The notes under the pieces: model-generated
Told to the model about the DNA's origin: nothing
The model's database searches: none
What the model saw: the letters and a program-made list of their open reading frames with translations, nothing else
Shown: piece after piece, positions 37,601-50,085 of the stretch
Position numbering within the stretch: the stretch's first letter is position 1
Layout: the number at the start of each line of letters is the position of its first letter
Translations under genes and position numbers: made by a program
Source: Calliopsis andreniformis
Lineage: Eukaryota > Arthropoda > Insecta > Hymenoptera > Andrenidae
Direction of reading: 5' to 3'
Length of the DNA: 64,000 nt
NCBI RefSeq assembly: GCF_051401765.1
Contig: NC_135071.1
Location: 13,928,961 to 13,992,960 of the forward strand

Positions 37601-38849
37601 CAGTTTTGTATGAACCTCGAACCCAGTACACGAGCTGTACATCTAAAGATATTTTACTAATAAATAAATCCTTTCAAACAAGTTTCTGGAAACAGTGGTA
37701 CTGCTATCTTTATGAACTCTTTTTAACAAACTTTTAAGCCGGTGATTGTTACTCAACGACAAGTGTTTTTTGATTGAAACTTTCGAACAGCTAAAAGTTT
37801 CGAGTCGACTTTTTTTCTATTCTTTCCTCGGTTAATCGATTACTTAGAAGCTTTAAGTTACTTTATGATAACCCTTGAATATTTAATTTAAACGTTCAGA
37901 TTGCGAATTTCTACTGACAAAGCAGACTGCTCGTGAATGTTCTGCCCAGTGGATACAAGGCCTTGTGTTTTACATCACACGCGGAAATCCCCAACAATGA
38001 ATAGTCTGTTTATGTAATGATATATATGTGCATATACATCGAAATGAAATACATAGTTCCATGTGAAATATCCCAATATTTAAATATGTAAATTTACCTA
38101 TCATCAGTTTTAAAATTTCAAAACTTCAAAATTCCAAATATTTCAATATTATTATTAATATTGATGAGGAGTATATCCAGACAACACTATCAAGATTTTG
38201 CAATACATGTTTTGCTGTTCAAATATGGCATGCTGTTCATATCAGAACAAATGGCCCCATACAAATGTTACGAGCGATAGAAACTAGAACTCATGTTCTA
38301 CAAGAATGAACACGATATTGTGAAGCCTCATAGGAGAAATATGGCAACGAGTAAACTAAGTGTAGATGTCAATAAATCGATATTTATCCAGGACTATTCA
38401 AAGAGGAACGTATATTTGGTTTTTCTATGAAAGGATTTTCCTGAAAATTGCAGCCACATTCCTATACAATTATTTGCATTATAACTAACTTAAATGCGAT
38501 ACACAATTGCGAAACGTGAATTCTAATTATTTACTACCACAAACATGGAAATAATTATAGTGATATTATTAAAATAGTTACTGCAGATAAAAGTACAATA
38601 TTGTATAATTAAATAATATAAGGAATCCGACTATGTGTGAAATTAGAAAACAAATCAGATACAAAACTATCCATAAATTTCCTGTATGTTTAATTTGCCT
38701 AGTTATAAAACTAGATATCATTAATATTGAACGAAGATATAGTAATTTTAAAGTTTCCTTAACCTCAAACAAGCAGCAATAATATGTTTCAAGCAAACAT
38801 CTGGTGTAATTTCAAGTCACACTCACTGAAGAAGCCTCCAAAAGAAATG
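34661..38849. other. mostly AT-rich non-coding stretch
   Basis: No gene recognised. Three TATCGAGAC-type motifs lie at 34767-34782, 34819-34835 and, inverted, 35264-35290. A long degenerate array of AATATTCAAA / CAATATTTCAATATT words fills about 35340-35720. The 108-codon frame at 36519-36845 follows a TTTATTTCAG sequence that resembles a splice acceptor, but the predicted protein matches nothing I know. Confidence 0.45.
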
Positions 38850-40400
38850 TGTCATCAAAAAGGTCAAACATCAGCGAATATTCGGAGAACACGCGCGAAC
38901 GAGTTAGCGGTTTCCGGCGCGAGCCACGTCACAGCGACGCTATCAGCGGTTATTCAAATCGTTCTCTCGGAAAAAGTAATTATTTCGTCAACTGAATCCG
39001 TCTCGACGAACGACCTCCTTTGTTATTGCACGAATTCGCGCAAGGCCTCGAAACGTCGCGAGCAGACCTCCAGCAATTCCTCCTCGCGCGCATTTTCGCT
39101 GAAAGTGAAAGAACGGGGATCAACGACCCCCGTCCAGGAGAAATTCGAGAACGCTTTGGAGTTCGCTCAGGTTTCGCGAGGAGAAAGTCGGAGCACGCGG
39201 TCAGCTGAGAGAAACAAAGATCGACCCGCGATCGTCGGTTAGGTCGTAGAGGTTAGGCCCGATCGAGGGATTTTCCCGCTAAGCTTGCCTGATCGTTCGT
39301 AGACACGGGGTCCCACGTCGATAAAGGTCCAGCGGTCCGCCAGCGTGTACCACAGGAACGTCACCGACCTTGCACGATAGGATTATGGGTAGATAGCGAG
39401 CATGATCCGGCATGGGGCTCGGGCGAAACGGAGCAAGGACACGACACCCACGCACTATTCCCGAGAAATTGTCAAGCTGCGCGGAGTCTCCCGCTACGTA
39501 CCACTACGGACCGAGTGTAGCACCGCACTGACTACTCTCACCCTTCACCAAGGCGATAAACAAACTCGTCGCCTCTCCCTCGCCAGTCGACCCTCCTTCT
39601 CGCCTCTGGCTGTCTCTCTTCCCGCCCCACTGCGCGTCGTCTCACTCTGGCACCCCTCCACGCAGGTTCCCCCACCGCTGCGCGCCATCTCGCTCGCGCT
39701 CGGTTCCCGCCGCCGCGTCTCGCTCGCGCTCGGCTCTCGCCGCTGTCTCGCTCGCGCTCGAGCTTCCCCACCACGCACCTCTGCCGCGCAGCGGTGTCTC
39801 GCTCGCGCTCGACTCTCGCCGCCGCGTCTCGCTCGCGCTCGGCTCTCGTCGGTCCGCGTGGGACCTGCCCTCTCTCTCGCACGCTCGCTCCACTCGCTCT
39901 CTGTCCTTCTCCCTCCCACTCCGCACCCTCTCTCACTCGCTCTTGGCACTCACCGCCGCCACGTGAGGTTACCTGTCCCTCTCTCGCTCACTGTCGACGC
40001 TTGCTGTCTTTCTCCCCCCCAGTTCGCGTAGTTTCGCTTGCAGTCGACGCTCTCAGTTGCATCTCACTTGCATTCGACTCCCACCACCCTGTCGCACTCA
40101 TGCACGGTTTCCCACCACCGTCTCGCTCGCGCTCGACTCACCCCACCATTTCCTCGCTCGCGATCTACTCTCGCTGTCGCGTCTCGCTCGCACTCGGCTC
40201 ACGACTCGCGTTCACGACTCACCGTCACACGTGGGTCTAGCTGTCTCTCTTGCGCGTGCTGAGGACTTGACGTTTCTCCCTCTCAGTCCCTCCGCGGGCT
40301 GTCATCCCCCTCTCAGGCGCAGTGCTGCCATCGCACACCGTCCAGTGCATCATGGAACCGCAAACTCTGGCCACCCTGCGTTCTTGATTTCACTGTCAAA
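38850..40400. other. GC-rich island with a CTCGCTCGCGCTCG repeat
   Basis: The island is strongly GC-rich and stop-poor on both strands, which explains long overlapping open frames (38784-39242 and 39402-40031 on plus; 39538-39949 on minus). From about 39675 to 40250 it is built from units near GTCTCGCTCGCGCTCGACTC followed by TCGCCGCCGC-like spacers, about 33-40 bp each, with drift. Translations are low-complexity LALGSRR or RARARR runs and match no protein. A CpG-rich promoter or first-exon region is possible; the repeat itself is clear. Confidence 0.6.
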
Positions 40401-41170
40401 TTTGAACACCCTGTGTAAGTTCGATGACGTGTCCCTGCGGGGTTGCTTTGCGGTTCGCGGAACTCAACGACACTTGCGGAGAATGAAACTGGAAGGCGTT
40501 GGAATGCGTTTCAGGCAAACGCCACGATACGTGCGACATGTTTTGACATATTTGGGTAACTGACGCTCCAAGTTGAGTCTCTGATGGAACTACGCGTCGC
40601 TCGGTGATGCTACTTACGCCACCTGTGAGCGACTTGAGTATCGTTGCTTCGGAGGGAATTAGCAAGGTTTTTGAATTGGATGGTTTTAAAGAATAAGTCT
40701 CTTTGGAAAATAGAGATAGAGGAGTATGGTTTCTTGTAGCTTGGTCGTATATATGTACCAACGTTCAATTACGCTGTATATTATTTAAAATAGAAATTTC
40801 TGACGATTCAGATTTAATTTTATAACAAAAATTAAGTAAGCCTTGCTATAAACTAAAAAACTTTAATATGTTATATTTTTTCTGGTTGTATTTAAAATTT
40901 TTTAATTTTTAAAACTGAATATATTTAAATATTGAAATATTTGACTACTTTTTGCTTGGATGTTATAAAAATTGAATATTAAAATATTAGAATTTAGAAT
41001 ACTTTTGTTAATAATGTTGAGTTACCATCTGTGTGTACAGAAGTTTTGAGAATAAAATAGAGAACATATTTTTCAGATGTCACTGGAATCGAAGGCTGCA
41101 ATAATTCCCTACATGGCCGCTCCTGTTGATAGTTTCAGTGGCGGTAGTGTCTCTCTTCCATTTTGCTTGG
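40401..41170. other. RpS17 upstream region
   Basis: No gene recognised. AT-rich short-word array at about 40880-41000. The last 150 bp before RpS17 become GC-richer and should contain its promoter. Confidence 0.45.
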
Positions 41171-41173
41171 TGT

Positions 41174-41195
41174 CTTTTCCGGTATTCTAGCCATC
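41174..41195 (+). promoter_or_regulatory. pyrimidine-rich RpS17 5' leader (TOP-like)
   Basis: The short leader contains the pyrimidine tract CTTTTCC at 41174-41180, with another, CTCTCTTCC, at about 41151. Ribosomal protein mRNAs commonly start in such a tract (TOP motif), which links their translation to growth signalling. Which tract holds the cap site cannot be told from sequence. Confidence 0.45.
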
Positions 41196-42242
41196 ATGGT
41201 GCGTACATTTCCGTTTTTTCTATTAGTAATCGAGAAAAATCTTTACAATCCATTGTTATGTAGAAAAATAAATCCTGTAACGATACATTGATGATAATAT
41301 AAAATTCAAAGATTGAGTCCTTTTTCATTAAAACCATCTTTCACTAAACATTTATCACCTTGAACGTTGAGGTTATGTTCAAGTACCAATGTTTTGTGAA
41401 TTTTATTTTTCCATTTTTGAATTAGGAATAGAAAATTCATATAATCTGTATATATATTTGCGAATCTTGATTTCAGAGTCGTGTCAGGACGAAGACGGTC
41501 AAAAAGGCTGCGAAGCTCATCATCGAGAAATATTACACTCGATTGACCATGGACTTCCACACAAACAAGAGAATATGTGAGGAAATTGCTATTATTCCTA
41601 GCAAGTCACTGAGGAACAAAATTGCTGGGTACGTGTCTCTTCGCAGTATTTATTTATTTGCTTTAAATGTAGAAACTGTTTTATAACTAATAAGACGAAA
41701 TGTCCTGGGAAGACATAGAAGAATAATACAGACCCAAAGAGAAGTTGAAGAAGAATAATAAGTGTTTGTGGCAATATAAGTGTACAATATTTCACTAAGT
41801 AGAAATAAAGTGTATAATAAAATATTTAACTATGTGGATACTATATATTATGCTATTATACGAGGTGTTTTTGAAATGAAGTTCTTAATAAGTAAATAAA
41901 TAAATATTATCAGTTAGAATACACTCTTATGCTGCTTTATATTATGAATAGTGTTGTAATATAAAATATTCTAATTTTCTTAACTTATTCCCAATAAATA
42001 GATTTGTCACACATTTGATGAAGCGACTCAGGCACAGTCAAGTTCGTGGCATTTCCATCAAACTGCAAGAAGAGGAGAGGGAACGCAGAGACAACTATGT
42101 TCCCGAAGTGTCTGCTTTGGAACATGACATTATTGAAGTTGACCCAGAGACCAAGGAAATGTTACAGATGCTTGGCTTCAATAACATTCCTGGACTTCAA
42201 CTCACACAATCTCAACTACCACCATATAGCAGACGTTCTTAA
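41196..42242 (+). CDS. RpS17: 40S ribosomal protein S17 (eS17)
   Basis: Three coding exons: 41196-41198 (only the start ATG, followed by a GTGCGT donor), 41477-41628 (acceptor TTTCAG, donor GTACGT) and 42002-42242 (acceptor ATAG, stop TAA at 42240-42242). Joined, they give 131 aa against about 135 in human. Recognisable blocks are [71 protein letters not shown] and [10 protein letters not shown]. The protein is a small-subunit ribosomal component in the cytosol. Residue 2 reads Ser where vertebrates have Gly. The C-terminal end ([13 protein letters not shown]) is the variable part. A start codon alone on exon 1 is a common arrangement in ribosomal protein genes. The call is certain at the family level. 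Confidence 0.97.
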
Positions 42243-42285
42243 ACTGTTCTTTATATTTTATAACATTGTTAGTGTTGCATTTTTT

Positions 42286-42291
42286 AATAAA
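42286..42291 (+). terminator. RpS17 poly(A) signal
   Basis: AATAAA lies 44 bp after the stop codon, a normal short 3' UTR for a ribosomal protein mRNA. Confidence 0.75.
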
Positions 42292-43300
42292 ATTGCAGGC
42301 TGACATTGTGAATTCGATCATGATTTGATCCCACCAGTGTGTGAAATAATATGTCAATTTTCTTACAATAATTTCGGTAATCCTTAAATATGTATTAATT
42401 CCTCTGTGGTAAGTAAAGAAATAATATACAATATTTTTATATTATGTACATAGTATAATTAGTTAAAAATCATAATTATCTTGTGATGGAACTCATCATT
42501 GAAGTTAGAACTCATAAGTATATGTATGTAGAATTTATACACTATAATTGATCATTAGCATAAATTGAATCCTATTTTAAAGGATTTTATACAATCCTAT
42601 CAGATTTCTTTACGGAGGCCATAATATTTCTCTGTATTCCTTGTATATAAGCAGCTGCTGATATGATATAACAAAAAGGTAAGGAAAAATGACGAGTATA
42701 TGGTACATATTAAGAGTTCATTGAATATTCTCTCATTCTATTCAATTTTCAAGAAATACCCAATTCCCTAATATCAGAAAACTAAACTTCCCAATGCCAG
42801 ACTTCTCACAAATTAATGAAATATACCATAAAGTTCTTAATGCTCCATCATTTATTCTATATATTTATGTACAAATTTCTGTTGATAGAATATTAAAAAC
42901 CTATCAATATATGGTATATCTAAGACATTCAATAAATGACCTTACTCTGCACCCACTTTTCATAAATCTTACTCTCCTATAATACAAAAATGCCAGACTT
43001 GCCAAGAACCTAGGCCCTCAAAACTGGGCACCTAGCTTGATTCACTAGAATCTGCCCCATTAGAAAATATTAAAAGGAACTATTTGTGCATGAATATCCA
43101 TATGGCAGGTTCTAGTGGCCTAAGTTTACGCTTGAAACAAGGCTCTTCTACATCAGAAAAGATTTAATGCAGATCCACGCCTGTATCATGAAACTAGTCG
43201 CCCTTCCAAATCGCCCACACGCTTGAACCGAGTCTGGCCAAGTCTTTCATGTCAGAGGCTGCACGACCTAGCCCGACCCAAGGCTAGGTGGCCTAGCCCA
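42292..43300. other. intergenic region between RpS17 and the USP3 gene
   Basis: AT-rich, with no gene recognised. Toward 43250 it becomes GC-rich, with a small inverted pair of CCTAGCCC/GGCTAGG words, leading into the USP3 5' region. Confidence 0.5.
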
Positions 43301-43755
43301 ACCCGACGAACGGAGTGAGTTTCAGAAGAGAGAGAGAGAGAGAGAGAAAGAGAGGAAGCAGAGGGAGTGAGGGAGTAATCGCAGGCCTGCGAATGTTGGA
43401 ACCCTTGGGAGCAGGGAGGAGATACAGCCGGCGAGTCAGTCGACTATTAGTGGTCTGTGACTCTGGAGGTAGCCCGACGCAGAGCCGAGCCCGACGCAGC
43501 TCGGTTGCGTTCGGTCGGTAGTCGGGACTGATCGAGAGTTCTTTGCTCGTTTTCCTCAGTCATCGTTGTGTGGCCAGATCGGTTGCATCCGAATAGTGCC
43601 CTCCTGTTCACGCTATGTGACGGATACCGGTGGGGGGGCAGTACCCCAACTACTGTGCATTCCCACCCCATCCTGCTCTCAGAGAGAAGGAACACAAACG
43701 TAGAACGCACGACGAAGGGGCCACGAGGGCCCCGAGGAGCCTCGCTTAGGAAAAC
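43301..43755 (+). promoter_or_regulatory. probable promoter and 5' UTR of the USP3 gene
   Basis: A GC-rich block directly upstream of the USP3 start codon. It contains an (AG)n microsatellite at 43327-43347 and two arthropod-initiator-like TCAGT sequences (43436-43440 and 43556-43560). Neither has a convincing downstream promoter element. Stop codons in all frames before the ATG fit a leader sequence. Confidence 0.4.
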
Positions 43756-46700
43756 ATGGAGTGTCCACATCTCGCTCAAAGCGTCCAACTCAGCGGTGAC
43801 GACGTAGGCACGACCTGTACAAAGGATCTACCGTTCGTCTGTGCAGGTAGGATGTAAACTCTTGATCCCAGGAGGTAGTTCCTTGGGAGGCACCTTAAGA
43901 GGTGCTTTAGAACCTCGGAAGAGCCTCAGGAGGTGTCCAGTTTCCCAGGTTCAGCTTTTATTTCCATTTCAACCTTTCCTTCGTCTCTATTGTCTCCCGT
44001 CTCCCTCGCTCTCCTTTCTTCTGCGTTCTTCATCTCCTTCGTTCCCTTTCTCCTGCTCTGCCTCTCATGACCGAGGCCCAGGCCGTTCCTCTCGCGGCCT
44101 TGAGTAGTCGTAGCCAAATCTAAACCATTTCCATTTCTTCCTAAGCCAAGCGCATGTTCGTAAGAGAAGACGCTTTCAATTGCTACCACGGTTATCGATA
44201 GTTTGAAGTGTTCGTATCGTACTACACACATGCATTGGACCTCTCTCTACGTATGTGTGTGTATGTGAGTATGAAGTCTTCTTAGCTATGTGGGTGCGCG
44301 CGCGCGCGCTCAGGGAGAGCGTCACGGCGTGCGCGTGTGCATCCTGCTGCTTCTCAGTATGCGTCATTGGAAAATCAATACCAGACGACACTAATCAGCT
44401 GGCCTGAGATCTGCCATTAGGACTCGCCTGATAAGCCTGCTCGTTCAGACTGTTCTCGCTCTACTTTCTCTTCGTGATCTCTTTTCCCCTAGACCCTTTC
44501 AATCGTGAATAATCGTCGATAGATGCTCGAAATCGCTGCAAACACGCCCCCAAACGAGCTTCGTGGGAACCTTGTTGCTTGAATGAAAGCAGAATTGCAT
44601 TTTTAATCTGGTAGGATGAAGGCTGGAGCGGGCACAGCGCAGGGGGATTCCCTAGGAGGAAGCCTAGGGACCCTAGGGATGAGTCAGATTTTTTTCGCTA
44701 AGGTGAGCCTATAGTCCACATGCCTCACACTCGCAAGATCGATTTAAATATCCCAGTCGCGAAGCTCGAGAGAAAAATCATCCCTCGTGGGCTATAAAAG
44801 AACCCCTACCCCCTCTTCTCTTTTCCTGCGCCGCAGCTGGTTCAGCGACGACGTTGCAAAATCGATAACGGCATCGTTGCTAATCGGATGGCTCTGATAT
44901 CAACGTTCTCGCTTTCGAGAATTTTTCCATCGTTCATTTTCGTCTCCAATAACGATTTTTTTTCCTGGATTGCGCAGGCAGCAGTTAAACATGTTTTTCA
45001 GTGTTGCATGTCGTAGGCGTGGCGACGGGATTCAAAGGTGGAAAAAGAATGGAGATGGGATTGGGGATTGGCGAGAGGTGTCTTGACCGTAGGAATATGA
45101 AGAGGGGAATTTCTCGAAGCGAAGCTTGAAAAATATAATATTTAAAATATTTTCTTGTGTATTGTTTCCACTTTGCTTGGAATTTCTTATTGATGCCTTA
45201 CCCATAAATCGTCCAAGTTCCAATCTTTTGAATCCGATTTTGTAATGGTGTCTCCTTAAGTTTGATTTTCGTTGAAACAATTTTTGGAATAATTTTGTAA
45301 AAAATATGGGTTTGGAATCGTCACGATTCAGGGTTCACAATCGGTATCTTTAGGGTTCACCCTTCCAGAACGATCCATGTTTAAACGAGCAATATGGATG
45401 CTGTGCTGCATGGTTGAGCTAATGCAGATGATTAGGGGATTTCCGTGTAGAATGTACTAAGAGCGCTTAGATTTCGTTGTTGAAAAGAGTTTCTGATGAT
45501 TTTTGATTGACACTTATCTATTTTTCATTTTTCTATGTACGTGTGCCTCTAATCTACACTGGAGATTTTTATGTATTTTCAGATTCTTGGATAGAGAATT
45601 TTCTGAGCATGGAATATTTCAGAGTTTCAGCATGTAATTGAGCACCTACAGTGGTTTCGAAATGCGTCGATGGCTTTCAAAAATTAAATTTGTTTGTCTT
45701 TTATCATGTAGTTGATTTTACAGTCTGATTTGGAACTGATTGCATTTCAACTCTTGTTAATTGAAGATTTAATTAGTTTCACACAATAAAAATGGCAAAT
45801 AAAAATTACATCAAATAAAATTCTCTAATTCTCTGCGGTTAGCAATCGCAATTAAAAAAATTCCAATGAAAATTGTAATTAAAAAAGTTCACACGAAATT
45901 AAAAAAAAATTATTTTTTCTAATCCTATCATTTTTAAAGAATATCTATATACTTGAATATTTGTAGAATGTATTTGAATGAAGGCCTAAAAAATCGCAAT
46001 CGAATCGTACAAAGAAACCGAGCATGCAAAATCTCGAGCCCGATGGAAGTGCGAGGCATCTCGCAATCGATCGACTACGAAGGGGGTGTGTCGAATGCCC
46101 TTCCGCCCATTCACCCTGGTTTTACGCGCTCTCTTGAGAATTATGTAAATCAGGAGCAGCCGAATTTCGAACTTCGGAACCTCAATCATGCTCTAAAAAC
46201 TAGACCCTTTCAGGAATAATCGAAATCTCAAAATCGAGTCTAAAATCGCGCAAGAGAAGCTCTGAGTATCTAAACTCGCATGCAATAAAAACGGATGAAA
46301 ATGGAGTAATTACTACTTTAATATTTCAAAATACATAATGTTACTTTAATCAAAATAAAACGAAACGAAGATCATCTAGATGTGGTCACAAAAAGACAGA
46401 TTATTCATTTTTATATTAAAATCTTTTTTTATATTGCCTTTTTAAAAAATCATTCAGAGTAAATTCATCTCACATCTTTGATAAGACCATAGTGGACTAC
46501 CATAAACGTAATTTCATCTCAGAAACGCTTCCCTCGGTATAAACTCGCTATTGATCTGTGAGTCTATATTGAGACAACATGTCTAGATGTTTCTCTGACC
46601 CTGTTGCATCGTCAGAGGTACTGATATGCGCAAATGAAGTCGTAGGAAGCCTTTAGGCTCTAATATTTCTAAATGCAATATATAAAATTGATATTAATAT

Positions 46701-49067
46701 TATATATTTTGTTTATAGTATGTGGCACTGAGAAGAGCACATGGCTCTGCCTCTATTGCGGAGCTGTTCACTGTGGACGGTACGTTTCTGGCCATGCGCT
46801 ACAGCATCACGAGCAAAATACTCAGCACTGCGTTTGTATTGACTGCGAGAACTTGGCAGTATTCTGGTGAGTCCAGTATTTGTCAATCCTCAACCTAATT
46901 TTCAATGTTTCATAATGGTAGATAGTGATAGAAGTGGTCTATCCTGCATACACTGTCAAAGTATCTATGGTACCTTCCTTTAGATTATGATAAGTACCTC
47001 AGTATTCTTGCATAGTAAAATTTGGAACCGATGTCATGATAACACACAGAGCTCTTTAAAACTGGAGCTTTGAATAAATTACTTTCCCGATTTAAGAGTT
47101 ACCAGTTCATAGTCTGAAACTTTTTCTAGCGCAAGTCAATAGTTGTACCCACGACCATGCGTACTCTCTTATGGTCCTCCCTCCATCTTATAATCAACTA
47201 TCTTATGGTATCTTGCAAGCGTTCCTAACTTCCTCTGGTATTTCCCTAGTTACATGTGCGACGACTATGTGGTGAACGACACAGCAACCGGCCAGATCGA
47301 GAAGATCCGCCGCGTGACGTTCCACAAGGACGAGCACAAAGAGAACGAAGAAAACTGGAGCACGTCGCCATCTTCGCCACCCTCGAGAAGAGAGAGCAGC
47401 GAGAACACAGATGACGCGAACGCCTTGTGGAAGGCGGAAGTGGTTGTGAGGAACCTTCGGCCTAGAACGACGCGAAAGAGGCTGCACTCGCTGGACGGTT
47501 CCAGCGGGGACAATCGGCCGGCGAGCAAGCGCAGAAGTTCGAAGATAACCAAAGAGAAGAAGGTGGTGGGCCTGAGGAACCTCGGCAACACCTGTTTCAT
47601 GAACGTCGTCCTGCAGTCGTTCAACAACATCAGCCACTTCTGCGAGTATCTCACGCAGATGCCTTGCCTCGAAGGCATACCCTTCGACGAGCCACCCACT
47701 CACGAGATAACCCACAGGGGACGAATCGTGTCACCTGGACGAGCGAAGGAGCTCAGCGTCAGCGATGCCCTTCTGGCTGAAGAACTGAGGAAGGTGTTGT
47801 TAGGGCTGAACCTAGGTGGCTCGAATGGGCAAGCCATCTCACCCGAGTGTCTCTTTCTTGTCATATGGAAGGTCGTGCCGAGATTTCGGGGATACCAGCA
47901 GCAGGATGCGCACGAGTTCCTCACCTACATGCTCGACAGATTGCACACGGAGCTGCTGCAGCTGCTGCCCAGACTGGGTCACGAGCCTCTGGGTCTGCGA
48001 GGCAAGCAGAGCATCGTCACGGCTGTGTTCGGAGGCACCCTTCTCAGCGTGGTAAGTCATCGTCGTTTCGGAAGGAAGTCTTGAGATTCGTTGTATCGTT
48101 AGCCCGCGTCGAGCTAACGCTGGAGGAAGCATGTTTTCCGAGCGAGCAGTCCTTTGAAGAATCATTTTGTTCGTTTTCTTCTTGGGAGAAGCGCGGACGA
48201 ATTATGGATCGCGTTTCCTCGCGCAGGTCCATTGCATGAACTGCCGTACAGATTCCAAGACCCACGAGCCCTTCCAGGACCTCTCGCTGGACATACCGGA
48301 CAGGTTGCAGAGGCGGACGAAAGAGCAAGAGGAGGTATGCAGTCTCACCTACAGCCTGACGAGATTCTTCAAGGTCGAGGAGCTGGCCGACAGCGAGCTC
48401 TATTTCTGTGACAACTGTATGGGGAAGCAGAGGTCCACCAAGAGGTTCTGGATACACAGGCTGCCTAATGTAAACAATATCGAACTGTTCTAAAAACGTC
48501 GATTATTCCTATCTGCTCGAGTGGAGACTCATGATAGAATCACATTTCAGGTGTTGTGCCTTCACATTAAAAGATTTAGGTGGTGTAATTCCTACCGTTC
48601 GAAGGTGGATACACAGGTGGACTTCCCAATGAAGTCCCTCGACATGTCTGCATTTACGGTACGTGGTATGAACGGTACGAAGTTGGGCACCTCGAATAGC
48701 CACCTGTACGACTTAGCTGCCGTTATCGTGCACCACGGTTCAGGGTACGTTCTACAAGCCTTAGATACTTAGTATTTGAGTACTTCACACTCCTCGTTTG
48801 ATCCTACACCAGAGATCTTCTGCCAGAGAATAAATTATTCTCATAACTGAACTTAGTCTTTCATTTCATTTACTGAGGTTAACGAATACCTGTATTGGTT
48901 TCAGTGCTGGGACTGGACACTACACTGCCTTCGCTGTTCACGATGGACAGTGGTTCCACTTTAACGATAGCTCTGTGCGGCCAGCGACCACGGATGCGGT
49001 CGCCAAGTGTAAACCTTACATTCTGTTTTATGTGCGAAAAGAGTTTTCCATTCCACCCCCTTCGTGA
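43756..49067 (+). CDS. USP3: USP3-type ubiquitin carboxyl-terminal hydrolase
   Basis: Six coding exons join in frame: 43756-43846, 46719-46866, 47250-48051, 48227-48469, 48551-48744, 48905-49067; 546 aa (human USP3: 520). Residues 1 to about 105 form the ZnF-UBP domain: MECPHL start, then [32 protein letters not shown] and [11 protein letters not shown]. Two codons split by introns restore key residues (Val in VCAVC, Cys80). A basic linker ([20 protein letters not shown]) suits nuclear localisation. The USP fold carries the Cys box [12 protein letters not shown] (Cys195), YQQQDAHEF, the zinc ribbon CMNC and CDNC, and the His box GTGHYTAF (His498) with WFHFNDS. All catalytic residues are present, so the enzyme should be active. 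USP3 removes ubiquitin from histones H2A/H2B in vertebrates, and that role here is inferred. It lies 1.5 kb after RpS17 and converges on the next gene. Confidence 0.95.
44793..44800 (+). promoter_or_regulatory. TATA-box candidate inside USP3 intron 1
   Basis: GGGCTATAAAAGAACCCC carries a canonical TATAAAAG in a GC-rich flank, followed by a pyrimidine-rich run (CCCTCTTCTCTTTTCCTGC) at the expected start-site distance. A short open frame beginning ATGGCTCTGATATC at about 44887 encodes only about 40 aa. This could be an alternative start for USP3 or a separate short transcript; no splice-ready coding exon follows that I can support. Confidence 0.35.
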
Positions 49068-50079
49068 CGTCATTTCCCCGACCAGACTCGTCCCGACGAG
49101 GCAAGTCTCGACAATGACAATGAATGGATGCATGAGTAAGCGAACTCGAGGTCTGACGACGCTGGACCCGGAAGATACACCCTATTTCAGGGTTTCTGAA
49201 GAGTGAAGGAAGAAGCTTGCCAGACTAATTGAATATGGTAGCACTGTAGAGACTCAAACCCATGTTAACATTGTTTGGACATCGTACAGTAGTTACGTGA
49301 GAGCAGTTAGCACGATGTTCAAGCAACCCCTACGTCGTTCGAAGCGAAAGATAAGCTAATTGTTCGCAAGTAGACGACCATCCATTTGACTCATCGATTT
49401 TTCTTTGCGCTCAACCATCCGAATTTCGCTCTCTACAGTAGCCATACTCATGCCCTTTTGCGCAGACGTGTCTACCTTCCTTTTCCAGAAGCACCGGAAA
49501 CGAGGAATGCTCGAGGCAGATCAGGGACATATATTGCCTTTAGCGCTGGTTTTCTTTACGCTCCCTTACCGGATTGTTGACCACTTCTTTTCATCGAATC
49601 GGTTAGAGCGAAGCGACTGGTTTGTTTAGTAGATGACATTTTTGTATTGTTTTGAGGAAACTGCTGAGCGAAAATACCATATAAAGCCGATCGCTGGTAG
49701 GAGCAAACGTGTTACCTTGTCCTTGGATACCTAACACACACGACCTGCACTCAAATACACGCGCAGGCACACACACACAGTTAAATATACACGATCGTTT
49801 TATTTGTGTGTTAACGAAGTACACGTATGCATGTATGGATACGACCATGTTCTCTCTGTTCCCCAATTCCCCGCGACTGCTCGAAAACTCGACGACTCTT
49901 ATGTGATTATTTAAAGACTTATTTTTTCTATAACGGTAATGATAAGTTATATGCGTAGCAGAGTAATGTTCTGTGAAAGCGATGAACACAATGACGCGCA
50001 TCTTCGGCAGAAAAGCAGTTGAAAGCAAGTGTGTAACACTACTATTGAGAATAAATGAGGTATGTACGGACGACGTATA

Positions 50080-50085
50080 AATAAA
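50080..50085 (+). terminator. candidate USP3 poly(A) signal
   Basis: AATAAA about 1.0 kb after the USP3 stop, in a region without other genes. Another AATAAA may be used; the choice is not decidable from sequence. Confidence 0.45.

Noticed and set aside
38784..39242. 152-codon plus-strand frame
   Set aside because: It spans an abrupt AT-to-GC change and matches no protein; the openness is due to GC content.
39250..39420. Minus-strand piece reading VTFLWYTLADRW, faintly Ig-like
   Set aside because: Two frames give plausible pieces but neither continues; an Ig domain cannot be supported.
39402..40031. 209-codon plus frame and overlapping minus frames
   Set aside because: The translation is a low-complexity product of the CTCGCTCGCGCTCG repeat, with open frames on both strands.
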